Shown piece after piece: positions 24,707 through 34,836 of a DNA stretch of 64,000 nt. Under the pieces are notes generated by a model. That model was not told where the DNA came from, searched no databases, and was given only the letters and a program-made list of their open reading frames with translations. Origin of the DNA: Takakia lepidozioides (taxonomy: Eukaryota; Streptophyta; Takakiopsida; Takakiales; Takakiaceae); the NCBI GenBank assembly GCA_030704615.1, contig CM060733.1:9796001-9860000 (forward strand), written 5' to 3'. The position numbers and the translations under genes are program-made. Numbering within the stretch: position 1 is the stretch's first letter; each line of letters begins with the position of its first letter.

Positions 24707-25903
24707 TCAAGGAGCAGCAGTCAAACTCGGTGCAAAATTGGCGTTGGGAAGGTAGCGGAGCTTGAGCGAGTGAGATGGATCAGACACGCCAATATTATGT
24801 ATGATAGGCTGCTCCCCCTTAGTATCATTCGTGACGTTGTACCAGAGGAGAGAATCTCCACAGGTCACCCAGATACACTCATCTCTTGCTGCGCATTGCC
24901 AGTTGTCTTCGAAAGCTTCTAGGGTAACGAGATCCGTCTTACCGACATCATGCGACAGCTGGGTTAATGGAAAAGATCTATAGTTTCCTCCTTGCAGCTG
25001 AATCCGGGTGATGCGAAAATTCACAATCAATTCTGAAAAATCAGGCTGCAGGCCCGCCCATGAAACTCCTATAAGGTAGAGAGTATCCTTGCACGCCACA
25101 AGCCGTGGCTTGCTCATATCTTTACAATAGTTCTTGAACAAACTTTGAAGAAAGATAAATGTCAACTCTCCTTTTTCCATGTCAAATGCGTTCAACGTGA
25201 TTAGGTCTCTTCGACCGTGACTTAGCTCCTGCAGGAAATAGAAGATCCCATTGCATACCACAGAATCATGCGGTGCGCGTACCTTAGCTGGAAATCTACG
25301 TAGCATCCATGTTTGTGTTGCAGAATTGTAAACTTGGAGGAAACACCGACCAAAGACAAAAACGTTGTATGTCCCAGAGAGGTGATCAACGTACATGGTT
25401 GCACAGCCTCTTCCATCGACCGCTCGATCAGGCAACTGCTTCCAACTCCTGGTCACCGGATTACAAACATACAATTGCTGGGTTTTCGGGTCAATGCTTC
25501 GACGACATAATACTAGGCCCCCAGCTGCAGTAAGAACGGTACTCTTGACTCCATTCGGAAGGAACGACAAAGAAGGCAGAGCTATTTGCCATTCCTTTGA
25601 TGCGTGATGCACTCCCCAACCCAATTTACTCTCCCGACGAGAAATCGCGCCGTGCTCTCGCCCAAAACAAAGGGGAAAGAACCAATCTGTTAATTCCACG
25701 CCCATCTTCACACGCATTTGCAGAAAGGAAGGTCGCGCGAGGTTGAAGCGACTCCATGTAGTGCACACTGCTTGGGATGTAAGAAGATCGCGCACCGGGA
25801 GATTCGCAAGAACAATCTCTACAATCTCTTCGGGTAGACGCCTGCAATCCCCGTCTTCACCTTCGATTTGTTCTCTCTTCGCAACTTTCCGACTCTTGCC
25901 CAT
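24707..25903 (-). CDS. F-box protein (kelch/beta-propeller type), single exon
   Basis: Probable substrate receptor of an SCF ubiquitin ligase. 398 codons from ATG 25903, uninterrupted. After a short basic N-terminus (KSRKVAKREQ) the F-box spans roughly residues 20-62 (RRLPEEIVEIVLANLPVRDL, then the Trp in TTWSRF), which would bind SKP1. The rest (about residues 100-385) has spaced hydrophobic strands such as GGLVLCRRSIDPKTQQLYVC, NPVTRSWKQLP and NSATQTWMLRRFP, typical of plant F-box-associated/kelch-like propellers. The layout resembles Arabidopsis F-box proteins such as At5g15710/At3g61590, but the exact orthologue cannot be fixed. Convergent with ALG10 upstream in the window. No lesions seen. 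Confidence 0.88.
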   Translation of the reverse strand: MGKSRKVAKREQIEGEDGDCRRLPEEIVEIVLANLPVRDLLTSQAVCTTWSRFNLARPSFLQMRVKMGVELTDWFFPLCFGREHGAISRRESKLGWGVHHASKEWQIALPSLSFLPNGVKSTVLTAAGGLVLCRRSIDPKTQQLYVCNPVTRSWKQLPDRAVDGRGCATMYVDHLSGTYNVFVFGRCFLQVYNSATQTWMLRRFPAKVRAPHDSVVCNGIFYFLQELSHGRRDLITLNAFDMEKGELTFIFLQSLFKNYCKDMSKPRLVACKDTLYLIGVSWAGLQPDFSELIVNFRITRIQLQGGNYRSFPLTQLSHDVGKTDLVTLEAFEDNWQCAARDECIWVTCGDSLLWYNVTNDTKGEQPIIHNIGVSDPSHSLKLRYLPNANFAPSLTAAP

Positions 25904-26416
25904 TTCTCACTGGGATTCTCTAAAGCTAAGCTGTTAAAAGCTCTGGAGACAAACAATTTTCGACTCCAGAGAGATGAAAGAGATACGAGTATGTGCAAGT
26001 GAGCGAGGCAACTTGAGATATATACTGTGCAGTGAACTTCGCGCAGACTGCCAAGAGGTGAAAAGAGGGCGGACTTATCTTTTCCGGAAATAGCAAAAGC
26101 GAATAGCAAAGCAAAAAGTTTCCTTTGTATTCAAGATAGTCTTTCGACGCGCAGTAGGCCCGCCACGCCTTCTCCCTAATAATCTGTAAGGAAAGGAAGT
26201 TCTGAAGTTCAGCAATTTCCAGAGCGAATCCTTTTTATCCAGTCTTGGAATCGGATGTTGCCACTGAGTCTCCTGAAGAAAGTCGTGACGCCCTTTCATG
26301 AGCCTTTCATGCAGGTGCCCCTGTATGCAAGAGTCTCTTACAACCTTAGCTTATTGCATCAAAATCTATCACTCATATTATAAACACTAACATGGTGTAG
26401 ATACTAGATACTTCCA
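25904..26416. promoter_or_regulatory. F-box gene upstream region
   Basis: About 0.5 kb upstream of the F-box start codon on the minus strand, presumably its 5' UTR and promoter. The sequence near 26,018-26,030 (plus GAGATATATACTG) could hold a TATA-like element ~120 bp upstream of the ATG. This is weak evidence. Confidence 0.3.
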
Positions 26417-26419
26417 CTT

Positions 26420-26690
26420 TCAGAATGCACAATACTGCCCCAGGAAGATGTACATAATATATGCTTGCCTTTCAACACCTGCCAGCCGAGTTTCAACAAT
26501 CAAAATACTGTTCTCACTGTTTCTTCCCAAGTGAGGTCCCCCTTTCTGCTGTCTTACCTAAATGGGTCAGAATGCACAATATTGCCTCAGGAAGATGTAC
26601 ATAATATATGCTTGCCAGCCGAGTTTCAACAGTCAAACACTGTTCTCACTGTTTCTTCCCAGGCGAGGTCCCCCTTTAGAACTGCTGGCT
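26420..26690 (+). repeat. Tandem duplication, period ~147 bp
   Basis: CAGAATGCACAATA begins at 26,421 and again at 26,568. Both units continue with AGGAAGATGTACATAATATA, TGCTTGCC, GCCGAGTTTCAACA, CACTGTTTCTTCCCA and GAGGTCCCCCTTT. Unit 1 has an extra segment around CTTTCAACACCT. The two units differ by scattered substitutions, so the duplication is not fresh. It overlaps no gene. Confidence 0.85.
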
Positions 26691-26916
26691 TGCCAAGCGC
26701 ACGAAGCGCACGCCTGAGAGTGGCAATGTCATGAGGACCTCCTCTATGAAGAATCTTTTCTTTAGAATCAGTTGATTTCACATATCTTCGTCGCCTTACA
26801 GGATCTGGAAGTTCTAAAATATTCAATATCAAATTTTAAAAAACAATTTGTAATAGTTTGTTAATGTTGTCGACATTCCCGCAGGTGATCGCCTGTCTGC
26901 CGGGCCTACTCTCAAG

Positions 26917-27441
26917 GTACCGTAGTCGGGCAGGCTGCTCCGGCACTAAATTATAATTAGAAATGAATCTGCCTAATAGGTAATTAGGTGAAAATTTAGG
27001 AAAAACTGCCAAAATTCCAGAAAGTTTATAAAAAAATGCCTAAAATCTCAAACAAACTCCAAATATCAAATCTCCAAATGCGTGTTTCAAGGCATAAAGC
27101 TCTAGGAAAATATTTTCCTTAACTCTGAGAGATCCTAGATTATTGGCTGAACAATCACTGCATCCATCAGTAGCAAGATTTGACCCCAGAATCATCTGGG
27201 TGGCACTCAGTGCTCTTAACCATCTAAGCTACTGACTGTTGGTACATAATTCTTTTACCACATCTGGTACAGTAGATAGAGCAAGTTCAAGAGCAAGTTC
27301 ATGCAGGGAGTCACCCCCGAATTACTTAAAATCTCCTGGCGGCATTGCCATGAAATCTAGAAATTTCCTTAAGTTGTGCCGGTTGGAAAGAAAATAAATA
27401 TTCGACACTTCACTGCCGGATCAGCCTGCCGAGTACGGTAC
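26917..27441. repeat. Inverted-repeat element, ~525 bp, unclassified MITE-like
   Basis: The left arm (26,917-26,945) begins GTACCGTAGTCGGGCAGGCT. The right arm (27,414-27,441), read on the opposite strand, begins GTACCGTACTCGGCAGGCTG. Across 28-29 bp there are two mismatches and one indel. The interior has no coding capacity but includes a tRNA-like stretch. No clear target duplication was found, so the class is uncertain; it could also be two solo copies in opposite orientation. Confidence 0.5.
27160..27243 (-). pseudogene. tRNA-like remnant
   Basis: On the minus strand a run resembling a tRNA 5' half with an A box (TAGCTTAGATGG, then TTAAGAGC) is followed about 30 bases on by a B-box-like GGGTCAAATCT. 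The flanks TCAGTAG and CTACTGA can pair over 7 bp. The anticodon and T stems have mismatches, so it is a decayed tRNA gene or a tRNA-derived SINE head rather than a working tRNA. Confidence 0.4.
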
Positions 27442-28714
27442 GCAGCATCCGACCGCGACATAGATATATTCCCCAGCAATAAATTATCGGGGCTTCATCC
27501 CCTTGACTATATATATATGATTCTAATTAAGATACATGGCTCAAACCAGGAATTGAAGGCAAGACTTCTTAATAACCTTTCAAGGTTATTAACCGACATA
27601 TTACTCGCTACCTTCTGAAAAGCTTTGACACTTATAATGTTTTTATCTGGTTAAAGACTAGTCATGGCCCCTGATCCCTACCACCGCGGGAGTGGACCAA
27701 GGGCAGGGTTGGAAGCCCTGCCACCCTGCCGTGTGTGGGCCCCACCACATGACCCCATAGTCCCGGCCAAGTTATCCAAAATTAGACCAAGCTTCCATGT
27801 GTTAATTTTTGCCGTCGCCCCCATATCAGTGACCAACATCCGTGAGCGCAATACTTGGGAATTTGGCGCCAGAGTTCATGGCCGATAATTAGTAATCGCT
27901 TTTGACTTATTGTACTGGGTTACCATGGCTCTTCTACCTGCTGTGAAGGTCACCTTTGTACACATTGCTTGTAGGGACCCACCACCTCACCAGACATGCC
28001 ACCCGCGGGACCCACCCTTTGCCAAGTAACTGGCTCAATTGGTCCGGCCCTTGGAGAGCAAGGCAGACCTACTGCCAGATTACTTTTGAACCCTATGCAC
28101 ATAAAAGCAACCATCCATGCCACTAGTCGGCCATGCTCCACTGTCGCGATACATGGAAGTTGGCCATGCAGGAAAGGAGGATGAGCGTACTAAACTACGA
28201 GAGGTGAATCAACGCGCAGAGGGCTAACACAATCTGACACATCAAAGCTTGGAAACACCTTCAATATGCCTTTGAATTTTGTGTGGCCTCGTCGCAATGT
28301 AATGGGGTTACACATTTGTGAAGACTACACCCCTACAAAAAATCCGAGCTCTGCGAGGTAAAAATAAAAGATGAAATAAATTTTAAGGCCTAGATGGATG
28401 AAATCACCCTCCAGGTGCTAGATGAAAAACCTACCAAGGAAAAACCTGGCGTTTGCAAATTGGGCCGAGGACAAAACCCTTGGGTAGGAAAACTCGCGTG
28501 ACAGTGAAGAATGCAAAGGAGAAATACAAGAGCGGCCATACGGCAATCAAAAGGAGACTGTCTTCTTGGTGCTAGCATGCACGGCGGTGCGATAAACAAA
28601 GAGAAGAGGGGGAAGAAAGGTATACCACCCCCTGGTGAGTCACTGCAACTCTACCGGACACTATAGGAGATACTGAGGTTTTCACAAAATTTGTTGGTCA
28701 TGGCTTCGCCATTT

Positions 28715-28975
28715 GAATGGACACCACATGCACCTACTCCTCCATATTGGGCAATGCAATAGCTTCTGACAAGCTCCACTTCATTTTCCCTCTCTTCCCT
28801 AGGCTTCTCAAGCCCACTGCCTTGGCATATTCAAACATGGGTCTTGATTTCCGAGGCTTTCCAGAGCGCACAAACCCCACCACTGCTCTTTCATTCTCTA
28901 ATTTGTTTCCATTCTCTCCCTCATCAGTTGGAGATCAACAACCTCAGTTAGGGTTGCTCGTGGGACCACATACGT
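28715..28975 (+). repeat. Dispersed repeat, copy 2
   Basis: Plus-strand counterpart of the 22.6-22.85 kb repeat, with the shared blocks listed there. It adds TTTCCGAGGCTTTCCAGAGC between shared blocks, absent from the other copy. Family unknown. Confidence 0.75.
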
Positions 28976-30697
28976 CCTCTCTCGACAATTGATGGAGCTT
29001 CAATATCTGTAAGGCACACCCCCAAATTATTATCAATTTCAGAGTCAAGTCCCAATAAGAATGGTTTTTTCCTTAAAAAGGACACAGAAAACTCAAGACC
29101 TTGTTAGAACTAGTTGCTGCAAGTAGCCTGCTGAAACATGCAAGAAAATCGTGATTTCTAGTAGAAAACCAGTGTTGGTCGGTTATCAAAATTTTCAAAG
29201 CTTCTGAGGTTCAGGTTATACAAGCTGACTCACGCAGTAATAACCTCCGGTTCTAGGTAAAATATGCACCTTGAATGAAGGTTATTTGCAGGTTACGGTT
29301 ATGAAATTTTCAGTAATATGTGGGGTCAGGTTATTTGCCGGTTCATAAACAAATAATAACCTGAGGTGATATTTCAAGTCGGGTCTTTGTTATAACCGGA
29401 ATATAACCAAAATATAACCAAAATATAACCTACGATACAACTGAAGTACTCTAAGCAGGCAGATCGCAGCACGCAACACGATCACAGATGATCTGGGAGC
29501 ATGTATTATTCTCGCTAAATCTCTTCGTCAAATTCTTCTTCCAAAATCTCTTCAACATCCTCTTCAATCTCCTGACATTGTTCTAAAGTGGATCTCTCAC
29601 ATCCCTCTCGCGGATCATCTGGCCAATTTCTTGCAACAAATATTATTTTGTCCAGGTTCTTGATTTGAAGCCTGCGTCGTCGTAGTGAAGTAAGTAAACC
29701 TGCAAGAGAAAAGATCCTTTCAGTTTCAATCTGGCTGCCAACGATGCCTAGAATTTGTCGAGCTAAATAAGCCACAGTAGGAAATGTGACTTCATTGGAC
29801 TTCCACCACATTAAAGGCTCCTTGCACCTCTCCAAGTCCACTGTAAAGCGTCGGAATGATGACAATTCCTTGGTCACAAACTCTTTGTTTGTCTCTGATG
29901 CCATCACTGACATTTGGAAAAGGTCAAGTGTGTTGAACCGTGCTGGATCAATTTGTGACTCTTCATGACCATCGAACCTAGCAATGCGACGGTGACAATC
30001 GGTGAGCAGAGGTATGAGAGATTGCTGGTCATACTCCTGAACAATACGAAGAGTTGCATCTCTTCCTATGAACTCACTGACTAGGGCCTTTGAAGTGAGG
30101 ATCGAGCATTAAAGCAAGCATGTTATGACATTTTCTTTTGTCAAATTTGTGCATGAATGACAAAAAATGAGTCGAGACACCAATCACTTCTTTCTACATG
30201 TTGATCCTGAAGTCTTCGAGTTCCCTGTCAAACTCGTTTAGCTGCGACATACCCCAAGTTGTCCTCCACAATTCTTGCATTCATGTCCCTTTGACATTTA
30301 ACAACCAAGGCTATGGCTGATTGCAAAGCATCTGATAATAACCAGTGTCCTCTACTTTGGTTTAGGACACAATTTGTGACTATAGGTGACAAAGTCTTGA
30401 CAACGGCATCAACCACAGCCCATGTCCTCGCACCAGGGACTCGAGATTGCAGATCATAACTGTCTGCATGGCTGTAGCAGTGATTGATGGCTGCTCGAAA
30501 CCGAAGAATATCTTGAAATAATAGAATACGGGTTGAAAATCTAAGCATCCCACAAGAAAGTTAACACCAATTAGAAATTAATACAACTCAGATGCACAAT
30601 CCCATTTACATACACAAGGCAACACAAAGCCACATTTGAATTATTCAGCCCCATCAACACAAAAATGATGCAATCTAGAAATTTTTGAAATTTTATG

Positions 30698-30885
30698 TGT
30701 CGTGCGCATACATATCGCTACACAACTACATCGCTGTCCAAAACCACACAACACATGTGCACACCACACACTAGTATACCACTAGTCTACCACTAGTCCA
30801 GCCACTAGTCCAACCACTAGGCTACAACTAGTCAGTCACTAGGCTGCCACTACGCTGCCCACTATGGCAGTCACTAGTCCACACA
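30698..30885 (-). repeat. Outer partial LTR (U3 part, 188 bp)
   Basis: Repeats the U3 part of the complete LTR (31,216-31,407), identical except for one missing ACAT unit. It stands outside the complete LTR, separated by a single T, and its sense 3' end GCGCACGACA abuts the hAT flank TATG. A normal provirus would have nothing here. Confidence 0.9.
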
Positions 30886-30886
30886 A

Positions 30887-31407
30887 TGATAAAGAAGAAG
30901 AATACAAGCACAAGCTCATGCGAGCTCACAAAGCTGAAGCATAAACTCATGCATATATAACCTCATCACTCAAATACAAGTCAAGCCAAGTGCACCCCAC
31001 GCCATGGGGAATCCACACTACGGCGCCATAGCTAGGCGCGGTGAGGCTCAACTCGAGAAAGATGAGCCTCCCGCGCTTGCCGTGAAGATAACCACTCCAG
31101 GGCCTAAATCTGCCTTGACCCCTGGATTGACACTTGGGCCAATCCCAAATGTCAATATGTAAAAGCTAGCTATTTCCTAGCTAGTTTCACACTAGTGGTA
31201 AAATAACTTGACAGCTGTCGTGCGCATACATATCGCTACACAACTACATACATCGCTGTCCAAAACCACACAACACATGTGCACACCACACACTAGTATA
31301 CCACTAGTCTACCACTAGTCCAGCCACTAGTCCAACCACTAGGCTACAACTAGTCAGTCACTAGGCTGCCACTACGCTGCCCACTATGGCAGTCACTAGT
31401 CCACACA
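30887..31407 (-). repeat. Complete LTR (521 bp) of the gypsy element, 3' side
   Basis: On the sense strand it runs from TGTGTGGACTAG, directly after the polypurine tract, to CTTCTTTATCA. It consists of a 192-bp U3 part (31,216-31,407), the two bases GC, and a 327-bp part (30,887-31,213). At the join stands the palindrome GACAGCTGTC. The U3 part is rich in ACTAGTGG-like direct repeats about 10-11 bp apart, possible enhancer repeats. A TATA-like box (plus-strand ATATATAA, 30,953-30,960) lies about 447 nt into the LTR, so R and U5 together are short. Confidence 0.85.
30951..30962 (-). promoter_or_regulatory. TATA-like box in the LTR
   Basis: The sense sequence GGTTATATATGC sits roughly 70 nt before the LTR 3' end, the usual place for the retroelement promoter. 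The same motif is present in the 5'-side copy at about 41,383-41,394. Confidence 0.5.
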
Positions 31408-31672
31408 ATCGCCCCCCTAGCTGGTGCTTAGGTCCCTCTAAGTCCAGGTAGCCACAAGATGTGATAGTGACCATAGCCTCACTAAGTCCTCCACCACTAT
31501 CCCTACTACACACTCAAACTCGATAGATCAAGAGGCCGGGTGCAAGAGTTGCCCCATCGTTAGTCGCCGTCTTGCAACCTGTGAACTTGAGCTTGGGATC
31601 TCATGTATTGACTCCTATGAGCTTGGCCTCCCATGTCTTGTTAGCTGCCTCCAGTCATGTCCACTGCCACTA

Positions 31673-31813
31673 TCCCAAGCAGTGTGGACACAACCAATCT
31701 CCGTCAGGAACCTTCTCAAGAGGTGGTGTCAAGCATCCCATATGCCAACCCCTTGAGCACCGATCACACACCAGCATGGTGGCTGCCCCTTTGGCAGACC
31801 CACAGAGCATGCA
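31673..31813 (-). CDS. PHD finger at the C-terminus of the gypsy integrase
   Basis: The last ~47 residues of the polyprotein before the stop form a textbook Cys4-His-Cys3 PHD finger: CMLC, 11 residues, CDRC, SRGW, H, MG, C, then LTPPLEKVPDGDW, L, C, PH, C. In the ORF that starts at 32,407 the ligands are residues 199, 202, 214, 217, 222, 225, 240 and 243. The GDWLCPHC ending and CLTPPL are classic for PHD fingers that bind histone H3 tails. It replaces the chromodomain found at this place in chromoviruses. Inference: it tethers the integration complex to chromatin with a given H3 state. The reading frame of the domain is intact. Confidence 0.88.
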
Positions 31814-33119
31814 CCTCAAACCTGCAGGTACCACTGCCAAGTTTGGGTCAACTCTGCCATCGACATTGGGAAGGTGACATGGCGCACAATTACGCACATG
31901 GTCTTTCCAAGTCATGCCATCCCGACCCTCTAAGATCAGGACCCCTGAGGGCAACACCTCTCGAACCCTCAGAATAACACGCCCTGCAGTAACATCCAGA
32001 GTCGTAGGAGCAGTCTGCTGCAAATAAACATAGTCACCAGGGCTAAACCTCCGAACCCCAGGACGATATCCTCCACCACGTATAGTGGCATACCTCAACG
32101 TATCACGGTGCTGTGCAATGGCAAGGTTCTCAAAAGCCATGGGCATGACTTTCTTGAACAACTCTGCACGCTGATCACATGCACGTACCCACACGTCCGG
32201 ATCGTCAAGGTTAAGGACTTGAGCAGTGTCCCTACGAATGGCTGCAGGCAAATCCGGCTCTCGGCCAAAGAGAAGGAAATATGGTGAGAAGGAGGCAAGT
32301 GATGCTTGTTTGCTGAACCTGTAGCCCATGGCTAACCAAGGAACCTGAAGATCCCAATCTCCTAGGTGTCCCTTCTGCAAGCCATACTTGCGCAAACCCC
32401 TCTTCACCGTCTGAACAACTCTCTCTGCTAAGCCATCGGCCTCAGGATGATCCCGAAGTGGTGCGGTGGTCTATCAAGGCTTTATCACACAAAGCCTGAA
32501 ACTCCCCCAAGAACTCTCTCCCTTGGTCCGTGAGTACCTCAGCTGGAGCACCAAATCGGCTAAGCACACGATCCAAATGCATACGCAGCCCCCTCACTAG
32601 CCTTGTCAGGCAATGGAACCAACTCAATCCACTTGGAGAAGTGCTCCACCATCACCAACACATATCTGTGGTGGCGCATAGTCAGTGGCAACGGTCCTGC
32701 GAAGTCAAGACTCCACCTGTAGCCCAATCCCATGATAGGTAAAGGATGCAACTGTGGTGTAGGGGCGTTGAATGAAGCACGCACCCTGTCACACACCATG
32801 CACCTAGCCACAACTGTTGCACCTCTGTATGCATACCACGCCACCAATACTGCCCCTGCAGTAAACTGTGAGTGCGTCGCACTCCAAAATGCCCCAACTC
32901 CTCATGGGCATGCCGCACTAACCGTGCACGCTGTGTGGGGTGAGGCACAATCCTCACCCGACCATCCTCCCACACTCGAAGTAGGTGTATCCCCTCCCAC
33001 TTGAACCTCTTGGCTCGTTGCAGGATCCGATCCCTCTCCCTGGCAGTCACAATGGCTGCCGTGTCTCCCGTGCGGAGGTAGTCCAACACAGCCGAATCCT
33101 CATGTATATCTCTGGCCAC
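31814..33119 (-). pseudogene. Ty3/gypsy integrase, frameshifted
   Basis: Inserts the cDNA into host DNA. The N-terminal HHCC zinc-binding part is at about 32,930-32,790 (HAHEELGHFGVRRTH, then CMVCDRVR in another frame). The catalytic core has all three acidic residues in view: SLDFAGPL, LTDQGREF, and the Glu in GLAERVVQTVKRG. The C-terminal part (FSPGDYVYLQ, then WKDHVRNCAPCHLP) is SH3-like and passes into the PHD finger. The frame changes near 32,800, 32,600 and 32,440, each consistent with a one-base indel. No catalytic residue is lost by substitution. Confidence 0.85.
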
Positions 33120-34610
33120 CTAGCTCATCACTAGCCTCAGGGTCCTCAGACACTCCGTCTACAGTCATCCCTGTTGTAGGTCCAATCTGACCTCCCGATG
33201 CCAAGATACACAAAAATGCAGATGCGTGCCATCCCGGCACCATCTCCTCGTCCGTCTCACCATGCCACCGAGCTCCAGTGTCATCCTGCTGGCTCATGCA
33301 TGGATTGCGACTCAATCCATCCGCATGCACAACCTGAAAGTCATACTCCTGGAGTATAAGTGCCCACCGTGCAAGCTTCCCCGTAAGCTTGTCTGACTCC
33401 ATCAACCACTTGAGTGGCTGGTGATCCGTGACAAGGGTGAAAAGATTGCCGTATAGATAGCACCTGAAGTGTGCCACGGCCCACACTGCAGCTAAGCACT
33501 CTCCCTCATATGAGCTGTACTTAGCCTCTGCAGCGTTGTTCGAGCGGCTAGCGTAAGCCACTACGAACTCTCTTCCCTCATCATCCTGTGTGAGCACCGC
33601 TCCAAGCCCCAGCATGCTCCAATCCGTATGCAGCTGAAAGGGACGCCCCCTGATAGGTCGTCTCAAGATAGGCGCCGAGGTCAACCTCGCCTTGAGCTCT
33701 TGAAAAGCTCGTTCCTGCTCATCTTCCCACTGCCACTCCTGGTCCACCTTGGTCAGCTTGGTTAGAGCCTTTGCAATGGTACTAAATCCCTTGACAAACC
33801 GTCTATAATAGTTTGCCAACCCCATGAAAGCTCGAACTCGGCTCACATCCGTGGGGCGTGGAATTTGTGCAATGGCCTCTACCTTAGTCTGCTGTACCCC
33901 CAATCCTCCAGGATATATCATGTGACCCAGATACTCAATCTGGTTGTGGAAAACTTGCACTTCCCCGGATGCAACTTCAATCCGTGCGCTCTCAAGCGCT
34001 CCAATACCACCTGAAGGTGTCTCTCATGCTCCTCCATCGTAACACTAAAGATGATGATGTCATCTATGTAGCACCGAGCAAAGTCCACCCCTGCTAGAAT
34101 CCTATCCATGACTCTCTGAAACTCTGCAGGAGCATTCTTAAGCCCAAATGGTAAGAACCGCCACTGATATAGGCAATCCTTGCCGTGCTCATTGATCCCC
34201 CAGAATGCCGTCTTCTGCTTGTCCGCCTCCTTGATTGGCAACTGGTGATATCCGGATCGTAAATCCAAAGTGCTAAAGGCCTTAGCATGCCCGATGGCAT
34301 CAAAGATCTCCTCTGGTGTTGGCATGGCATACTTATCGGACTTGGTCTGACGATTTACAGGCCGGTAATCACCGCACATACGTCTCTCCGTCCAATTGCC
34401 ATAGACATCCTTCTTGGCTGGCATCACTGTGGCTGAAGCATACTCTCCACCAGAGAGCTCCACCAAACCTGCCTCCCAGAGATCTTGAGTCCTCATCTGA
34501 ATCAAAGACCTCTCCATGTCACTGTATCTATAGGGTCTCCGAAAGATTGGCGTGTCAGTGGCCAACTCAATACGGATCTCTTGACCCTTCAGTGCTCCCA
34601 AGTCCTTCAA
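33100..34610 (-). pseudogene. Ty3/gypsy reverse transcriptase and RNase H, one frame change
   Basis: RT lies at 34,610-33,918 with ATVMPAKKDVYGNW, FSTLDLRSGYHQ, FLPFGLKNAPAEFQRVM and the catalytic box YIDD. Near 33,950 the frame shifts and the connection/RNase H part follows (33,960-33,100): YLGHMIYPGG, FMGLANYYRRFVKGFS, and RNase H residues in LHTDWSMLGLGAVLTQ (Asp), YEGECLAAVWAV (Glu) and TDHQPLKWL (Asp). The RT is of the usual length. Order RT-RH-IN is diagnostic of Ty3/gypsy. It directly follows the methyltransferase. Confidence 0.92.
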
Positions 34611-34836
34611 ACTGAAGGCAAAGCAATTCCTGTAAGCCCTCAGGAACCGCCGTATACGTCGTCTCTCTCCTCCGGTGACAATGGGTCCAATGTCAGGCTC
34701 CCAATTGTCCTCCGTAACTACAACCTTAAGTCCAGTGGGCTTAGAGGTAGAGGACGCGTCCGTGGTTGCTATGCTGCAACCTCTTGAGCAGTACTCCCTA
34801 CCTGCTCAGTCAATGACAAGGCCTCATCCTGCCCCA

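Larger units (their letters stand above)
26690..29161. other. Gene-poor repeat-rich stretch left of the hAT element
   Basis: Contains a pair of inverted repeats (26,917-26,945 and 27,414-27,441), a tRNA-like remnant, and the second copy of the dispersed repeat (28,715-28,975). 27,660-28,190 is GC-richer but without a convincing ORF. No host gene seen. Confidence 0.45.

Noticed and set aside
30780-30880. CRISPR-like regularly spaced CACTAGTC repeats
   Set aside because: Units are ~10 bp, degenerate, in a plant retroelement U3; not a CRISPR array.
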